Positions 12,180-22,711 of a stretch of 64,000 nt of DNA are shown in pieces. The position numbers and the translations under genes are program-made. Source of the stretch: Margaritispora aquatica (Eukaryota; Ascomycota; Leotiomycetes; Helotiales; Discinellaceae); assembly GCA_007644065.1 (NCBI GenBank), contig VJWN01000003.1, forward strand, positions 372,001-436,000, in the 5' to 3' direction. The first letter of the stretch is position 1. Every line of letters starts with the position of its first letter. The notes below the pieces were generated by a model. That model ran no database searches. It had not been told where the DNA came from and saw only the letters and a list, made by a program, of their open reading frames with translations.

Positions 12180-13787
12180 ATGACGATGCGCAAACTTCTC
12201 ACACTCTCGACTTTAGTCGTATCAGCATTGTCAACCTCTGCCGCCGAGCAGGTACCCCTCGGCGAAGCTTCCAGCTCGCGTGGGTCGAACCTACGAAATG
12301 CCAAGGAGAATGGCATTCAAGTCTTCAATGCTCTCCATGCATCGATGCGCCAGTGGGATTCGAGCTTGAAGCACAATGGCATGTCTTTTTTTGTCGCAAG
12401 CATACCGAACAATACCCTGCTATACCATGGAACTCATACAGATAAGGCGATAGAGGGTCCGGAGTGGTTAGCTTTCGAGATTGAACATGCAGAGGTATTT
12501 GCACGGACTCGGGGTCCTGGAGGAGGTGGCCCTGGTGGAGGTGGACCAGGAAGAGGACCTCCAGGCGGAGGACCAGGCGGTGGAGGTAGAGGACCACCAG
12601 AGGATGAAGAGAGGGGAAGAGGATCACCCAGTGGAGGTCCAGGACCAAGAAAACACATGGCTGGCACAACCGCAGAAGGGGATGGATATCTTCACATCTA
12701 CAAGACGAAGAAATCCCTCACAAAAATCCTATACTTGGACGGTATGTCTGCTGGTAAAACTACACTAGGAACGCTTGATACCCAGGATCGGATTTTTCTC
12801 AACAAAACTACGGATGCTCCAGTTGAAGATCCTCCGCGACGCAGTGGACCTTTCGGAGACTATGAGCGGGCACAAGCAATGTGTGGACTTGGAGAGGAAT
12901 TCGGTATTGATGGGATCATTCGCTTAGAGGCAGGATTCGAACTTATCCTCTGCAATTTCTCTACTAGTGTCGACCTTGTGTCGGCCTATCAGAGACCAAA
13001 ATCAGGTGTGAATGAGAGTGTCAATGTACTAGGGCAATTTGAGTACGTTCGAGGAATCAGCAAGAGATATGAGGGGATAACGGCTGGAAGAGTCAGTGTT
13101 GACTACTCCTCTATGGTATCTGCATTCTTCTATCCGCTCAACCTGACGAACCCTGATGCAACGAGACTAGAACTTCCAAGACTTCCTGCCGAGGATAAAG
13201 CTGGAATTGCACAGCTCAAATCTGATGTCTTGGCTATGCTGAAGGGGAGTAAGACACAGAGCAGCAGCATCGACTGGCAGGGGGTTGTGGACATGATAGT
13301 TACTCGATATTCGGATCGTTTGCAATATCTGATCATGGATAGCTCAACCCAGGAGATGCTCTTATCAGAAGTCAATTTCCTGCTCAGTGTCTTTATCGAT
13401 TATAAAGAGACCTCGCCTTCAATTCCAAGCGCAATTGAGAAATGTACTGAGCATTACCTCCTCCCCGTGACGCCTGTGACAATCTCAGACCAGCTCATCT
13501 ATGCATCCATCGAAACCGTATCAAGGAAGATATGCATGACGCTATTCTCGGCACGTTCTGTTCTTCTTAAGGGAGGCGAATTGACAGAAGTAAAGACTGG
13601 CATCAAGGATTTGACCCAGTATCTCGACTGGTCTACGTGGAAAGAATGTGGAAAGTGTGGGTATGACGAGGTCTGCTTTGTTGCTATTTGGCCATGGGGT
13701 GGAGTCAAAGATCACTTTGAGCCCGGATGTGTGAAGAACGAACAGCTCTCCGGTCGATCAGGCTACTGGGGTGGCTTTGGCCATTAA
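12180..13787 (+). CDS. secreted Gly/Pro-rich protein, unknown function
   Basis: A single-exon gene of 535 codons. The N-terminus (MTMRKLLTLSTLVVSALSTS, cleavage near AA-EQ) is a signal peptide, so the product is probably secreted. Residues about 82-108 carry LYHGTHTD followed by EWLAFEIEHAEVFA, a pairing reminiscent of the HGT and A.Y/F elements of ADP-ribosyltransferase folds, though this is only a resemblance. A low-complexity GPGGGG/GRGPP tract occupies about residues 110-160 and interrupts the conserved part. The C-terminal half has paired cysteines and an aromatic ending, WKECGKCGYDEVCFVAIWPW. Several NxT/S sites are present. The protein looks like a conserved fungal extracellular family without an assigned activity. 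The gene converges with the GTPase gene, with a 5S rRNA gene between them. Confidence 0.8.
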   Translation: MTMRKLLTLSTLVVSALSTSAAEQVPLGEASSSRGSNLRNAKENGIQVFNALHASMRQWDSSLKHNGMSFFVASIPNNTLLYHGTHTDKAIEGPEWLAFEIEHAEVFARTRGPGGGGPGGGGPGRGPPGGGPGGGGRGPPEDEERGRGSPSGGPGPRKHMAGTTAEGDGYLHIYKTKKSLTKILYLDGMSAGKTTLGTLDTQDRIFLNKTTDAPVEDPPRRSGPFGDYERAQAMCGLGEEFGIDGIIRLEAGFELILCNFSTSVDLVSAYQRPKSGVNESVNVLGQFEYVRGISKRYEGITAGRVSVDYSSMVSAFFYPLNLTNPDATRLELPRLPAEDKAGIAQLKSDVLAMLKGSKTQSSSIDWQGVVDMIVTRYSDRLQYLIMDSSTQEMLLSEVNFLLSVFIDYKETSPSIPSAIEKCTEHYLLPVTPVTISDQLIYASIETVSRKICMTLFSARSVLLKGGELTEVKTGIKDLTQYLDWSTWKECGKCGYDEVCFVAIWPWGGVKDHFEPGCVKNEQLSGRSGYWGGFGH

Positions 13788-13988
13788 GTGACAGGTTTAA
13801 TCTCTAAGTCCTAGATAACAATGTAAGTATTTACTTCACATATAATTAGCAATAGACTTCTGTCCTTGTATGTAATTCCTACGCAGAGTATTCATCTACA
13901 TCTCTCTTTCATTCATTCGATTTACTATTTGGTAGCTTACGTAATCATGTATCCCGACTTCATATCTTCAAGATCACGAGCCTCTATC

Positions 13989-14107
13989 ACATACGACCAT
14001 AGACTGAGGAGAACTGGGCATCCCGTCCGCTCTGCCATACATAAGCCTCAGATCGGTAGATTAGTAGTTGGGTGGGTGACCACCAGCGAATACCTACTGT
14101 TGTATGT
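13989..14107 (+). rRNA. 5S ribosomal RNA
   Basis: The segment begins ACATACGACCATAGACTG, contains GGGCATCCCGTCCGCTCTGC, continues to GTAGTTGGGTGGGTGACCAC and CAGCGAATACCT, and closes with TGTTGTATGT, which pairs with the 5' end. This matches the fungal 5S consensus over its whole length of about 119 nt, including the internal control region. A run of T follows, as expected for RNA polymerase III termination. Single 5S genes scattered among protein genes are normal in filamentous ascomycetes. Confidence 0.95.
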
Positions 14108-14201
14108 TTTGATTTTGCATTTTTGGATTCTTTTGATCATCAGAGTCGTTTGTATTTCTCAACATTAAGTTACCCAAGCATCAAAAAATTCTCTAAGCCC
14201 A

Positions 14202-17200
14202 TTAAAATAGAAAGCGCCTGAATTTACGCCACCTTGTACTGGCCCGCACTGACTGCCCGGGGGGACCTATCAATCGGGAATTGGGAGAAATAATATTCTG
14301 GAGTTTCTGCCCATTAAGCGGCATCGAGAATAGCTTTTCCATAATATCTTCCAGGTCCTCTTCGCTAGGGACCTTAGTAGAATCTCTCTCGACCACCGAT
14401 TGCATTATTTTCTTCTGCTCTTCGTAGACACTCTTTTGCTCTTCGTATCGAGCGAGATCTTTCGAAGTTCCCCCTTTTGTTGCTTGGGCGATCATTTGGT
14501 CCAAGTAAGTGCCGATAGCATCGTTATACTTTGTCATTGCATTTTTTTCCATGTAGATCCAAAATATCGCCAACGCTTCCTGGAGCTGAACCTCTTCCTT
14601 TTTCAGCTGATTGCATTCAGCTTTCAGTTTCTTTACGTGCTCCTCGATCTTCAGAAAGTCCATCGTAGTAACCTCCTCGAGCTTCATGACATATGAGATA
14701 TGGATGTGCCATATCGAGCCGTGAGAGCAACTTCTGCAAGAGATTTGTGGAATGAACCATAGGAAGTAGAAAACACTGCATTTCCTCAAACTCTCGTGTC
14801 CTTGAATGCTATCGACAGGTACCTGAAAGCAGTTGTCGTGACATACTTTAGTGTAGACCGTAACAGTTGAGTCACCATCTCTCTCAACACGAGAGCAACT
14901 CGAATGGGCGCATACCGTCTGGGGTTTATCGAGATTGTAGCGAACTGGTTCAGTTCGAGTGACCCAAAATTCCTTAGGTCGATTCTTGGTTTGGGGGTCC
15001 AAGTTTGCAGCCTCTTTTTCCTGCTTAGCTAGGTTACCCATGTTTATTTTGATGGCAGTCGAGACTGCGAGCATTGGTTCCGTCATATTTGCGATCACGG
15101 ATCGAATTCTGTTTACACCGAGAGTTTTGCTGACATCGTGGTTGGGCAGCGACATCGCGTGACTAAGGAGGCGGCGTGCATCCGAGGAAGAACGGACCCA
15201 GCTCTGTTCGGCAAGGTTCTTGTCAGGCATCTCACGACCTAGTATCTTGTAGGCTGCCAGGAACTTGAATCCTATGGCATCGAAGAAGTAAGTATTGTCA
15301 ATGCCGAGTTCGATACCGGTCTGCTGGTCCTTTAGTATGGTCATGAGTGGTGTGCGAGTCGCGCCAAGAGTATAGCTAGTCTCCTTAGACTTGGGGAAAC
15401 CAAAGACGATATTTTTGGTTGCATCTTTGTGCAAGTGAGACAGAAGTTCTGTCATACAGAAGTTGAGGGCTGGGGTGAGGCGCGCATCGTCAGGTTTCAA
15501 GAGAAATAGTATCATACTGATCTTTTTGACACCGTCTAATATAGCAAGAATGTTATTGATATTTTCGTAGTCTCGAGCTACACCTCTTGTATCACCGATT
15601 CCGGGTGTGTCAATAAAGCGAAATATCCTGCCTTCGATGTAGAACACATAATCTCTTGGGTACTGCGTCCCAGATTGACCTTCTTCGGAGAAAAATTCAT
15701 CTTCGTTCTCCATTCCTGATTGCACCTCGTAGCAGATCTTGTCTTCTGGGTCTTGATAGGTAAATTTGAATGGGATCTCGAACGGAACAGGTTCGGGATC
15801 TCGCAGTGCCTCGTCCAGAGATTCAAATAAAACATAGCTGAGAAATGAGTTGATAAAAGTCGATTTGCCAATACCTGTCTCCCCAAGAATGAGGATATTG
15901 TACTCTTCGAACGGGTCTAAGGCTTTAAGACATCCTAGAAGGTGTGCTTCATTCTCATTCTTGGCGTACCTGGACCCATGCATCCTGCCATTGCACTTGT
16001 ATTCCGCATCTGAGTAAAGATAACGTCCACAGTGGCAATACATAAAATTATCTGAGTAGCCGAAGCAAATGTGTGCTTTGCACGACGGGCATATCCAGTC
16101 ATGTCTTGTCGGGCCGGAACAGTGTTTCCCGGGACATGTCATTCGAACACATCGCCTCCCCGCTGGTAGGGCAAATACCTTTTCGACTTTCCTTCCGCCT
16201 ATGCAGCGCATAAGGCTCCTTCCAGCAAGCTCTTGTAAATCAGCTACCACGTCATTCACAATGACTTCGTTTCCACGAAGCTTTTGTATAAGTGGTTTCT
16301 CTAGCTGCTGTGTCTGCTTGACAGTGTGCTTCGTCGGCTTGACAATGGTCATGTCGTAGTCGACAACCGTGACACGGTAGTCAATATCTTTCCTATCCAT
16401 GTCGCGCAAGAGATCCATGAGAACATTTCTAGTGTTGGCCCATTGTGGATGAGACCTTGAGGATTCGCTAAAGTGGAGAATATAGACATCATCTATCAGC
16501 CCTTCCATGACGTTGTTATCAATCTGTTCAGGCGTATTGGGCACATATCTGGCTCCCATCGACTTTAATTTGTCTGCAAAATCCATCTTTTCTCGGAACT
16601 TCGAGAGAATTGATAGGTATTCGTCATGTGAGCCTGCAGAGAAGGAGTCTTCCTCGTCAGAAGAATCAGCCCCAATCCCATGTTCTTTTAGGATGTCCCA
16701 GAGAGCGCTCATCTCTTTTTCTCCTTTTCTGACGTCCTTTAGCGCTGTAGAAAATTTAGCTTTCAGCAAAATTTCTGCATCCTTGGCCTTTCTCATCACA
16801 TTTTTCGTAGCCTTTCGATGTGATGCAGGAACGCAGAAACTGTGATTATCGAGAAGGTGTAAGTAGTCGTTGAGTCTTTGATGGGTCACACTGAAAGCAT
16901 CGAACAGCTCAACAAATCTCTGCAGACAATCTTCATCCACTTGTTTCAGTAGATAGTTCGCCTCAATCCTGACGGCGAAAATCTGGGCAACTTGTTTAAT
17001 GGGCATAAGGTGGTATTTGAGCCGAACGCCTTTTCCTCCATTGCTCCGTTGCAGAGCGGCCGGAATTCCCTCGATAAATTTGCAAACCCCTTCGTAGTTA
17101 ATAGCAAAAGCATTGTCAACAACGAAGTCAGCATTGATTTTGAACTCAAACAAAGACGAATCAGCCTTGAAGCGGAGGCCTGTATGGAGCTTTCCACTAC

Positions 17201-17789
17201 CGTGTACTTCACCGATGCTTTTGAGAAGTTCGACGACGCTGTATTTGTGATTGCCCTCCTCCCTCTTAGCATCGTTGTCCAGCTCTCCTCTAACCTCCAT
17301 CTCGTCATTCGCAGTACTCCTAGCGCTCTTCGCGGTTATAACACATCTCGAGCCCCATTCAATTGTAGAAATGACGTGAGTCACGCCTTCCACCTCTAGA
17401 GCTTGGACATCCACAATCTCCTTCAATGCGTTGTGGGAGAGGTGGAGGTGTTCTGTTTTCGTAGTTCGATTGCAAATCACGGAAGCCTGCTGAACCTGGA
17501 CACTTGTCTTGACATCTGACAAGTAGCTTCCGCTGCCCCCTATATTCACAATACCGCCTAGGACACTGGCTCTAAGCTCAGCAGAGACTTCGAGCTTCGA
17601 GAATTTCTCGTCGAGAGAGTCATTTGTGGTGAGTACATATGTAGTCGATGGCTGCTCCTCAACTCGGATTGCCTCAGTCGGAATAATTGTTGTCTTGAAA
17701 AGACTACGTCCTAGTATTCTGTCTGTGTGTGCATCATACAGTGACCCAAGAGCCCCGGAATCCCCAAGAGCCACCCGGTCAATCTCCAT
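14202..17789 (-). CDS. multidomain GTPase with stonustoxin-like N-terminal domain
   Basis: One uninterrupted frame of 1195 codons. Residues about 1-280 resemble the N-terminal MACPF-like domain of stonustoxin-family proteins (ALGSLYDAHTDRILG, then KLEVSAELRASVLGG..GSGSYL, then THVISTIEWG). A helical segment follows, then a region about 420-530 (YILHFSESSRSHPQW, YRVTVVDYDM) in the place where that family has a thioredoxin-like domain. A Cys/His cluster at about 546-600 (CPGKHC, CPSCKAHIC, CHCG) is zinc-ribbon-like. The G domain starts with the P-loop GETGIGKST at about 635-643 and has switch II DTPGIGDT near 726; the expected NKxD/TNxR-type G4 motif is not clear (FGFPKSKETS). A second Cys/His cluster (CRSCSHGSIWH) and a coiled coil (about 1030-1120) end the protein. 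No signal peptide is visible, so it should be intracellular. Substrate, pore formation or immune role are unproven. Confidence 0.82.
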   Translation of the reverse strand: MEIDRVALGDSGALGSLYDAHTDRILGRSLFKTTIIPTEAIRVEEQPSTTYVLTTNDSLDEKFSKLEVSAELRASVLGGIVNIGGSGSYLSDVKTSVQVQQASVICNRTTKTEHLHLSHNALKEIVDVQALEVEGVTHVISTIEWGSRCVITAKSARSTANDEMEVRGELDNDAKREEGNHKYSVVELLKSIGEVHGSGKLHTGLRFKADSSLFEFKINADFVVDNAFAINYEGVCKFIEGIPAALQRSNGGKGVRLKYHLMPIKQVAQIFAVRIEANYLLKQVDEDCLQRFVELFDAFSVTHQRLNDYLHLLDNHSFCVPASHRKATKNVMRKAKDAEILLKAKFSTALKDVRKGEKEMSALWDILKEHGIGADSSDEEDSFSAGSHDEYLSILSKFREKMDFADKLKSMGARYVPNTPEQIDNNVMEGLIDDVYILHFSESSRSHPQWANTRNVLMDLLRDMDRKDIDYRVTVVDYDMTIVKPTKHTVKQTQQLEKPLIQKLRGNEVIVNDVVADLQELAGRSLMRCIGGRKVEKVFALPAGRRCVRMTCPGKHCSGPTRHDWICPSCKAHICFGYSDNFMYCHCGRYLYSDAEYKCNGRMHGSRYAKNENEAHLLGCLKALDPFEEYNILILGETGIGKSTFINSFLSYVLFESLDEALRDPEPVPFEIPFKFTYQDPEDKICYEVQSGMENEDEFFSEEGQSGTQYPRDYVFYIEGRIFRFIDTPGIGDTRGVARDYENINNILAILDGVKKISMILFLLKPDDARLTPALNFCMTELLSHLHKDATKNIVFGFPKSKETSYTLGATRTPLMTILKDQQTGIELGIDNTYFFDAIGFKFLAAYKILGREMPDKNLAEQSWVRSSSDARRLLSHAMSLPNHDVSKTLGVNRIRSVIANMTEPMLAVSTAIKINMGNLAKQEKEAANLDPQTKNRPKEFWVTRTEPVRYNLDKPQTVCAHSSCSRVERDGDSTVTVYTKVCHDNCFQVPVDSIQGHESLRKCSVFYFLWFIPQISCRSCSHGSIWHIHISYVMKLEEVTTMDFLKIEEHVKKLKAECNQLKKEEVQLQEALAIFWIYMEKNAMTKYNDAIGTYLDQMIAQATKGGTSKDLARYEEQKSVYEEQKKIMQSVVERDSTKVPSEEDLEDIMEKLFSMPLNGQKLQNIISPNSRLIGPPGQSVRASTRWRKFRRFLF

Positions 17790-19936
17790 TTCGTATTTTT
17801 AAATTGTGGAGTTATTCGCTAGCGTTTGAATACCGGTAGTCAATAGTATAATTTGAAAAAGTGGATAGAGATGGAGCCTTTAGGATATAATGGTATAATG
17901 GTACAATGGTATAAAGGCTGTCATGATTTGGTGTGAGCCCAACGATGCAAACATCGCAGCCCAACCCCGCATGAGGCTTGCTACCGAGAAGACGACGAGG
18001 TCGTCCCACCGTTACACTACCTCCGGTAGTGTTGATCGACCAGTAGCAGTCAAATTATCATATCTGTTGTTCAAGACAGCTGATTCACGGTATACCTTAT
18101 CTGATTCCCAAAATGCACCCGTGGTAAAGTAGCGTCATGGATATTGACGCTACCCTCACAGAGCTAACAAACCACAATCAACCTTTGTAAATCAAATATG
18201 ATTGGCAAAAATTTGGATGCCCATTCAATAGAGGAGAGAGCATCGGCCAGTCTTCGAGGCGGGGCGTAGAGCATGACTGTGACTGATGGAGGACAGCTTG
18301 TGCGATGGGAGGAATTGATGCAGTGGATACTGCTCAACTCCATGCACTCAACACCACAATGCAACTTAACGCGCGACATGATGCAATATTCTTCAAACCA
18401 AATTGGAGAAGGGAGCAATAAGAAAAACGTCCTAGTGCAGAGGGTCGCAAGACATCAACGTCTAACAACCCATAGCACACTTCACCAATACATTCGTATA
18501 GGAGCAGGCGTAACCCTAATCTTATTTGCCTTGACAGTAGAGCTAGCCCCATGTAGGATGAAGGATTTCAATGAGACTCTTGAAAACAGAGTAGAAAGCT
18601 TGTATTTAGAGTCTGGTACGAGTCCTTCCTCTGAGGATTATTCAGAGGAAGAAGGGCCTCGCAGGCTAGTTAAACGAGCATTGGTCACATGATTATAGTT
18701 AAGTTATGCGTGATTATTATTAATAAAGTCTTTTAGTTAGTTGAGTTATCCACCATATATTCCCCATGCCATAGGAACAATTCCTGCCTTCCACTATCTA
18801 AGCCGACGTGTGCTTGTCATCAATTCGGACTCTTTGCATATCCATCTGCATCGGTACCAGCTGTTCAGGCTAGGTAGTGCTAGGAGGGAGATCATGTTAT
18901 ATTACAACTATCACCTGATTCCCTTTAACCCTACCTACTACATTCCTTCCTACTCATGCCATCATATAAGATCAAGTGCTGTAGGAGCTGATCTAGGTAT
19001 TTATACAGAGCTCTCTACTGCTGTAGAAGCTCTTCAGACTTCTCAATCCCATCTTTTTTACTTACCTCTGTGCTACGTGATTCCACCCCTTTTCATTCCT
19101 CAGGGAGGGTCAAGATATGACTTTTTCATGAAAAAAGGTGTATCGAAGGCCAATACGATTGCTAGACCCGTTCCTACTTTCAATTTGTGTCCGTAGTCTT
19201 TAATCAACACTTTTTGGACATGTGTTGTCACCGCTACAGTTGCTAGCGAAACTCGCTTTCCCTTCATGTATAAGGTGGTCTTTGAAATGTTAACTAAGTC
19301 TCACACGTCCAAAAGGCTAGGGTAATGTTCCTTCCAGTTATAGTACTAACAAAGGAATAAAATACTTCAGCTGATTGTCTGGCATGATGTTTTCAAACCT
19401 CGCCGATTAGGGGACAGAAATATATCACATTTGCACCTACGGTACTGTGGGGCCTGGAACTACCAAGAACAGCACGTCCTTCCAAGACATATCTTATCGC
19501 TCGTTAGAACTAAAGAATCCAATCTGATCAGGTCAAACCTCTGCTTCTAGTCGAGCTCATGATTACACTTGACCTCTTTCTTGGCCCTGCTGATTTCTTG
19601 CTTGTTGAAGTTGGATACCTTGTCGACTAATGGTTGATCACGTTTTGGAAAAATTAAGTATTGGCGAGTGTGCTTTGGCGGTAAAAAGACATAAGCCCAC
19701 ATTCTAGTTCTCTTACCGCTAGAGAAGTTACTGGTTCTTTCTATATTGCCGTTGATCATGTCTGTATTTCACAATGACTTTGAGAGAAAACCCGAGCACA
19801 GTATTAAGAAATCTGTCAGCAGGAAAGGAAGTCGACTCAAGGAGAAAATCCGAAATGGATCTTGAGAAGGAAACACATAAGTTATACTACAATCTCCACA
19901 AACTCTGTAAGCTGTATAACTCCTGGATCCGCTAAA
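17790..19936. other. repeat-like, gene-poor region with perfect inverted repeats
   Basis: Near the GTPase start there are short ATAATGGTA-type tandem copies (17886-17911). Two short perfect inverted repeats follow: ACACTAC-ctcc-GGTAGTGT (about 18014-18031) and GTAGCGTCA...TGACGCTAC (about 18130-18155). A 139-codon plus frame (18273-18692) and shorter frames around 18741-19196 and 19547-19759 show no recognisable family. The region may be an old, degraded element, but no terminal repeats could be defined. Confidence 0.4.
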
Positions 19937-22711
19937 TTATTGAAGTAAAATGCCCTCCGTCATTTCACCAGCATCCTTAATGCTCTTAACAACTGCCTCG
20001 TCAGCGGTCCAGAAATATCCAACCCTCTCATACGAACCCAGTTCCAGCATAGGAGTGATAATGATACCATGGAGCTGCACCGCAGAGTTCAATGGATCCA
20101 CATAGGCGTTGCGAAATTCAAGCAATGGAAGACCGTATAGTGAGGTCGAAGACTCAGCAGACTCAATGTCGAAGACCGTTTCGACAGTGACTTTAAGGGG
20201 ATCAAAAAGCGAATGCAGCGGGTACACTTTCAACTTCCTGTTTTCGTCCGAAATTTCGATATTCTTACCAATTAGACAAAATATTTTGTCGCTCTTCCAA
20301 GTTGACTCGAACATTCCACTCTGGTTATCTTTCCGCGAAGGTCTAGCCGTTCGAGGTGTAGAACTGATAGTCCTAGATGATTGATTGGCTTTCAACCTGT
20401 GTGAGATGCGCCCGTTGATTGAGGCCCATGACCAGGTCGGGATATGAATGTTATGCTTACGAACAGGTCTGGTGTAAGACTGTTCTGGGTCGGCACGAAA
20501 CCAGAGCAAATTGAATGGCATCAGGAATCGGCAAAGACCAGCAGTGAAGGCCCAGCCAGTCCTGGAATCTATGAAGGATATTACTCCAGCAAAAGCGTTC
20601 AGTTTGTCTTCACTGGGGTATTTCAACTCTCGTAATGAATACTGCTCTACTAGGTCGTACCACGTCTGGTGTAACTCTATTTTTTCCGCCCAGTTGAAAT
20701 CCCTTCCTTGAGAGTGAATCATGACTTGAAAGGACCCGCGTATGTCGTCTAACGCACACACTTCCAACAGTTCCTGTTTTTTCTGGATGTACGGCTTGTA
20801 GTCTGGATTTGGAATCTCTCTTGTTTCCCACACTGATGTCGTTGTTCTTCGCCTTCCTTTCATTATGCGAATGGCCTTGGACTGCGGGACAATGTGCTCT
20901 GTCCTTTGTTTGATCGACTTCGTAGGGATGTCTTGTTCATGAAGTCGACGGAGCATAATGGATGAGTGGAGTGAGCCATCTATTTGGATATTGGTCCGTC
21001 TCCTGTACGGTATTCCATCCACGTCGTACTCAGAAGCCCGCATGGCATTGCATTCGAAGAGGACAAGTCCCTTGCAGAAGTGCAGGACTCGTCTCGACAA
21101 AATCTTTTCCTGGAAGGTCCATCCCCGTGTATTTATCTTAGCACTTTCGACATAATTTTTGAAGAGAACGTCGAGAGAATCACTCCCTGACTGGGCAGAT
21201 CTAACCACCAAGGCACTGTCGTTGTCAGTCCGTAGAACACAGTCTTGTAAAAAAGCATCTTTTTCGGTGAGAAATCCATCGAGCATGCTCAGAGCTGCTG
21301 TCCCCGAGATAATGCAAATCGCATTTGCGAAAATATCGCCCATGCATCCCAATTCATTTTTCATATCCTCGTTGAGATCCTGAATAATACAGAGAGAATC
21401 CACCCATAGGTAGTGAAATCCAAGTCCTGCAGTGACGTGAATGGCATGTTGAATATTCAGAGGCAAAGTCTCTAATATTATTGACTGTTTAAAGGCCTGG
21501 ATGTTGTTCTCGAGAAGACGCGTAATCTCTTCCTCTTCAATGGAGCCCCAGCAATAGCTCAGAGCTAGGTATTCTATTGACTCAACCCAACCGGGGCTTG
21601 TAGAATCAATCAGCCTTAAGGCAGGTGGACTACTATTGCTGGCCCCGTAAATGACCTCCACCAACCTTGTCGGAATAAAAGGATGTTCTCCCACAGAGAA
21701 AAAACTCTTTTCGCATAGTGTGTGCTCGCGGCATTGGCTTATCCAACCTCGAGCAAGATGCCAGGTGAAAGCAGAATTGGTACTACGTGGTGGATATTCA
21801 TCTCCAGTCTGGTATTGTTCTTGTCTACTTAGCAATATTCCACTATAAAATACACCATATTACTTACCAGTAGATACTTCTTCAACTGTTAGTGGCTTTT
21901 CATGATTTACAAGTTGTCCTTGGAGCTTAATCCTTAGCACAGGTGATTTTTGTACCTGTGATGATCTCTCCTCCCATATCTGAAGCCTTAGTTTCGGTGA
22001 AGGCCTTGCTGCTTCTAGGTCTGGATTCATTGGCTCCGTCCCACTGATATTCGGCCCCTCCTGGAATCTGGCCGATCGAGAAAGGAGACTGCACAGATGA
22101 CAAGTAGTAGCAGACCTCTTGAGGTCAACGGCAGAATGGTGAGTAAATATTTCAACTGAGCTGGAGATGTAGATTATGGATCCGGTAAGCAAACGGGACT
22201 TATCAAGAATCCCATCGCAGAGAGGACAAAGTGGAAAACGCACCGCGCTACGACGATCACCATGTTTGGAGCGGTATCTGTATCTTGGTTTGCGGAAAAC
22301 AATGAAGGAGGGGACCACATCCGGATATCGTGATTGGAGAAATTTCCAGAACCGACCGACCAACCAGTAGGGAAATGTAACGATGCCTGCGAGCAGTCTC
22401 GGCCGCCTGCTCCGTCCAAGGAAACAGCCACAACAAGAGCAAGCTATCACACTGTATACTATAATGCCAATACTCATAGGCCCGAAAATTCCTGCTTTTA
22501 CACTGATCCATATGACATAGACAACGAATGTCCACAAAAGTCCTAGTATTAGGAGCCAAAACAAGTAGCTGACAAGGCCATCCTTATCACGGACCTCGAT
22601 GAATGCTGCTACTATGTCTGGAATATCTGGCAAGTCATCTGGCGATGTATCCTGTTCATCTAATGATTCGTCGTAGTCGCGCTCAAATGAATCTGCTACG
22701 TTAGACGCCAT
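19937..22711 (-). CDS. HET-domain protein with N-terminal transmembrane segments
   Basis: Two exons, 22711-21868 and about 21819-19937, join in phase to give roughly 908 residues. The acceptor is CAAG, so the exact junction could shift slightly. The first exon has an acidic start, then three hydrophobic spans (YLFWLLILGLLWTFVVYVIW, an IGIIVYSVIACSCCGCF span and an IVTFPYWLVG span), followed by a CPLCDGIL..CHLCSLL cysteine region. The second exon has the HET domain in its usual order: FIPTRLVEV, YLALSYCWG, LPLNIQHAIHVTAGLG with YLWVDSLCIIQD, MGDIFANAICII, and TRGWTFQEKILSRRVL. HET domains mediate vegetative incompatibility-type cell death in ascomycetes, though most family members have no demonstrated partner. 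A membrane-anchored N-terminus is uncommon for this family. It lies next to the stonustoxin-like GTPase gene. Confidence 0.88.

Noticed and set aside
18273..18692. 139-codon plus frame
   Set aside because: No recognisable family, no clear promoter or terminator context, and it lies in repeat-like DNA. Kept only as part of the regional note.
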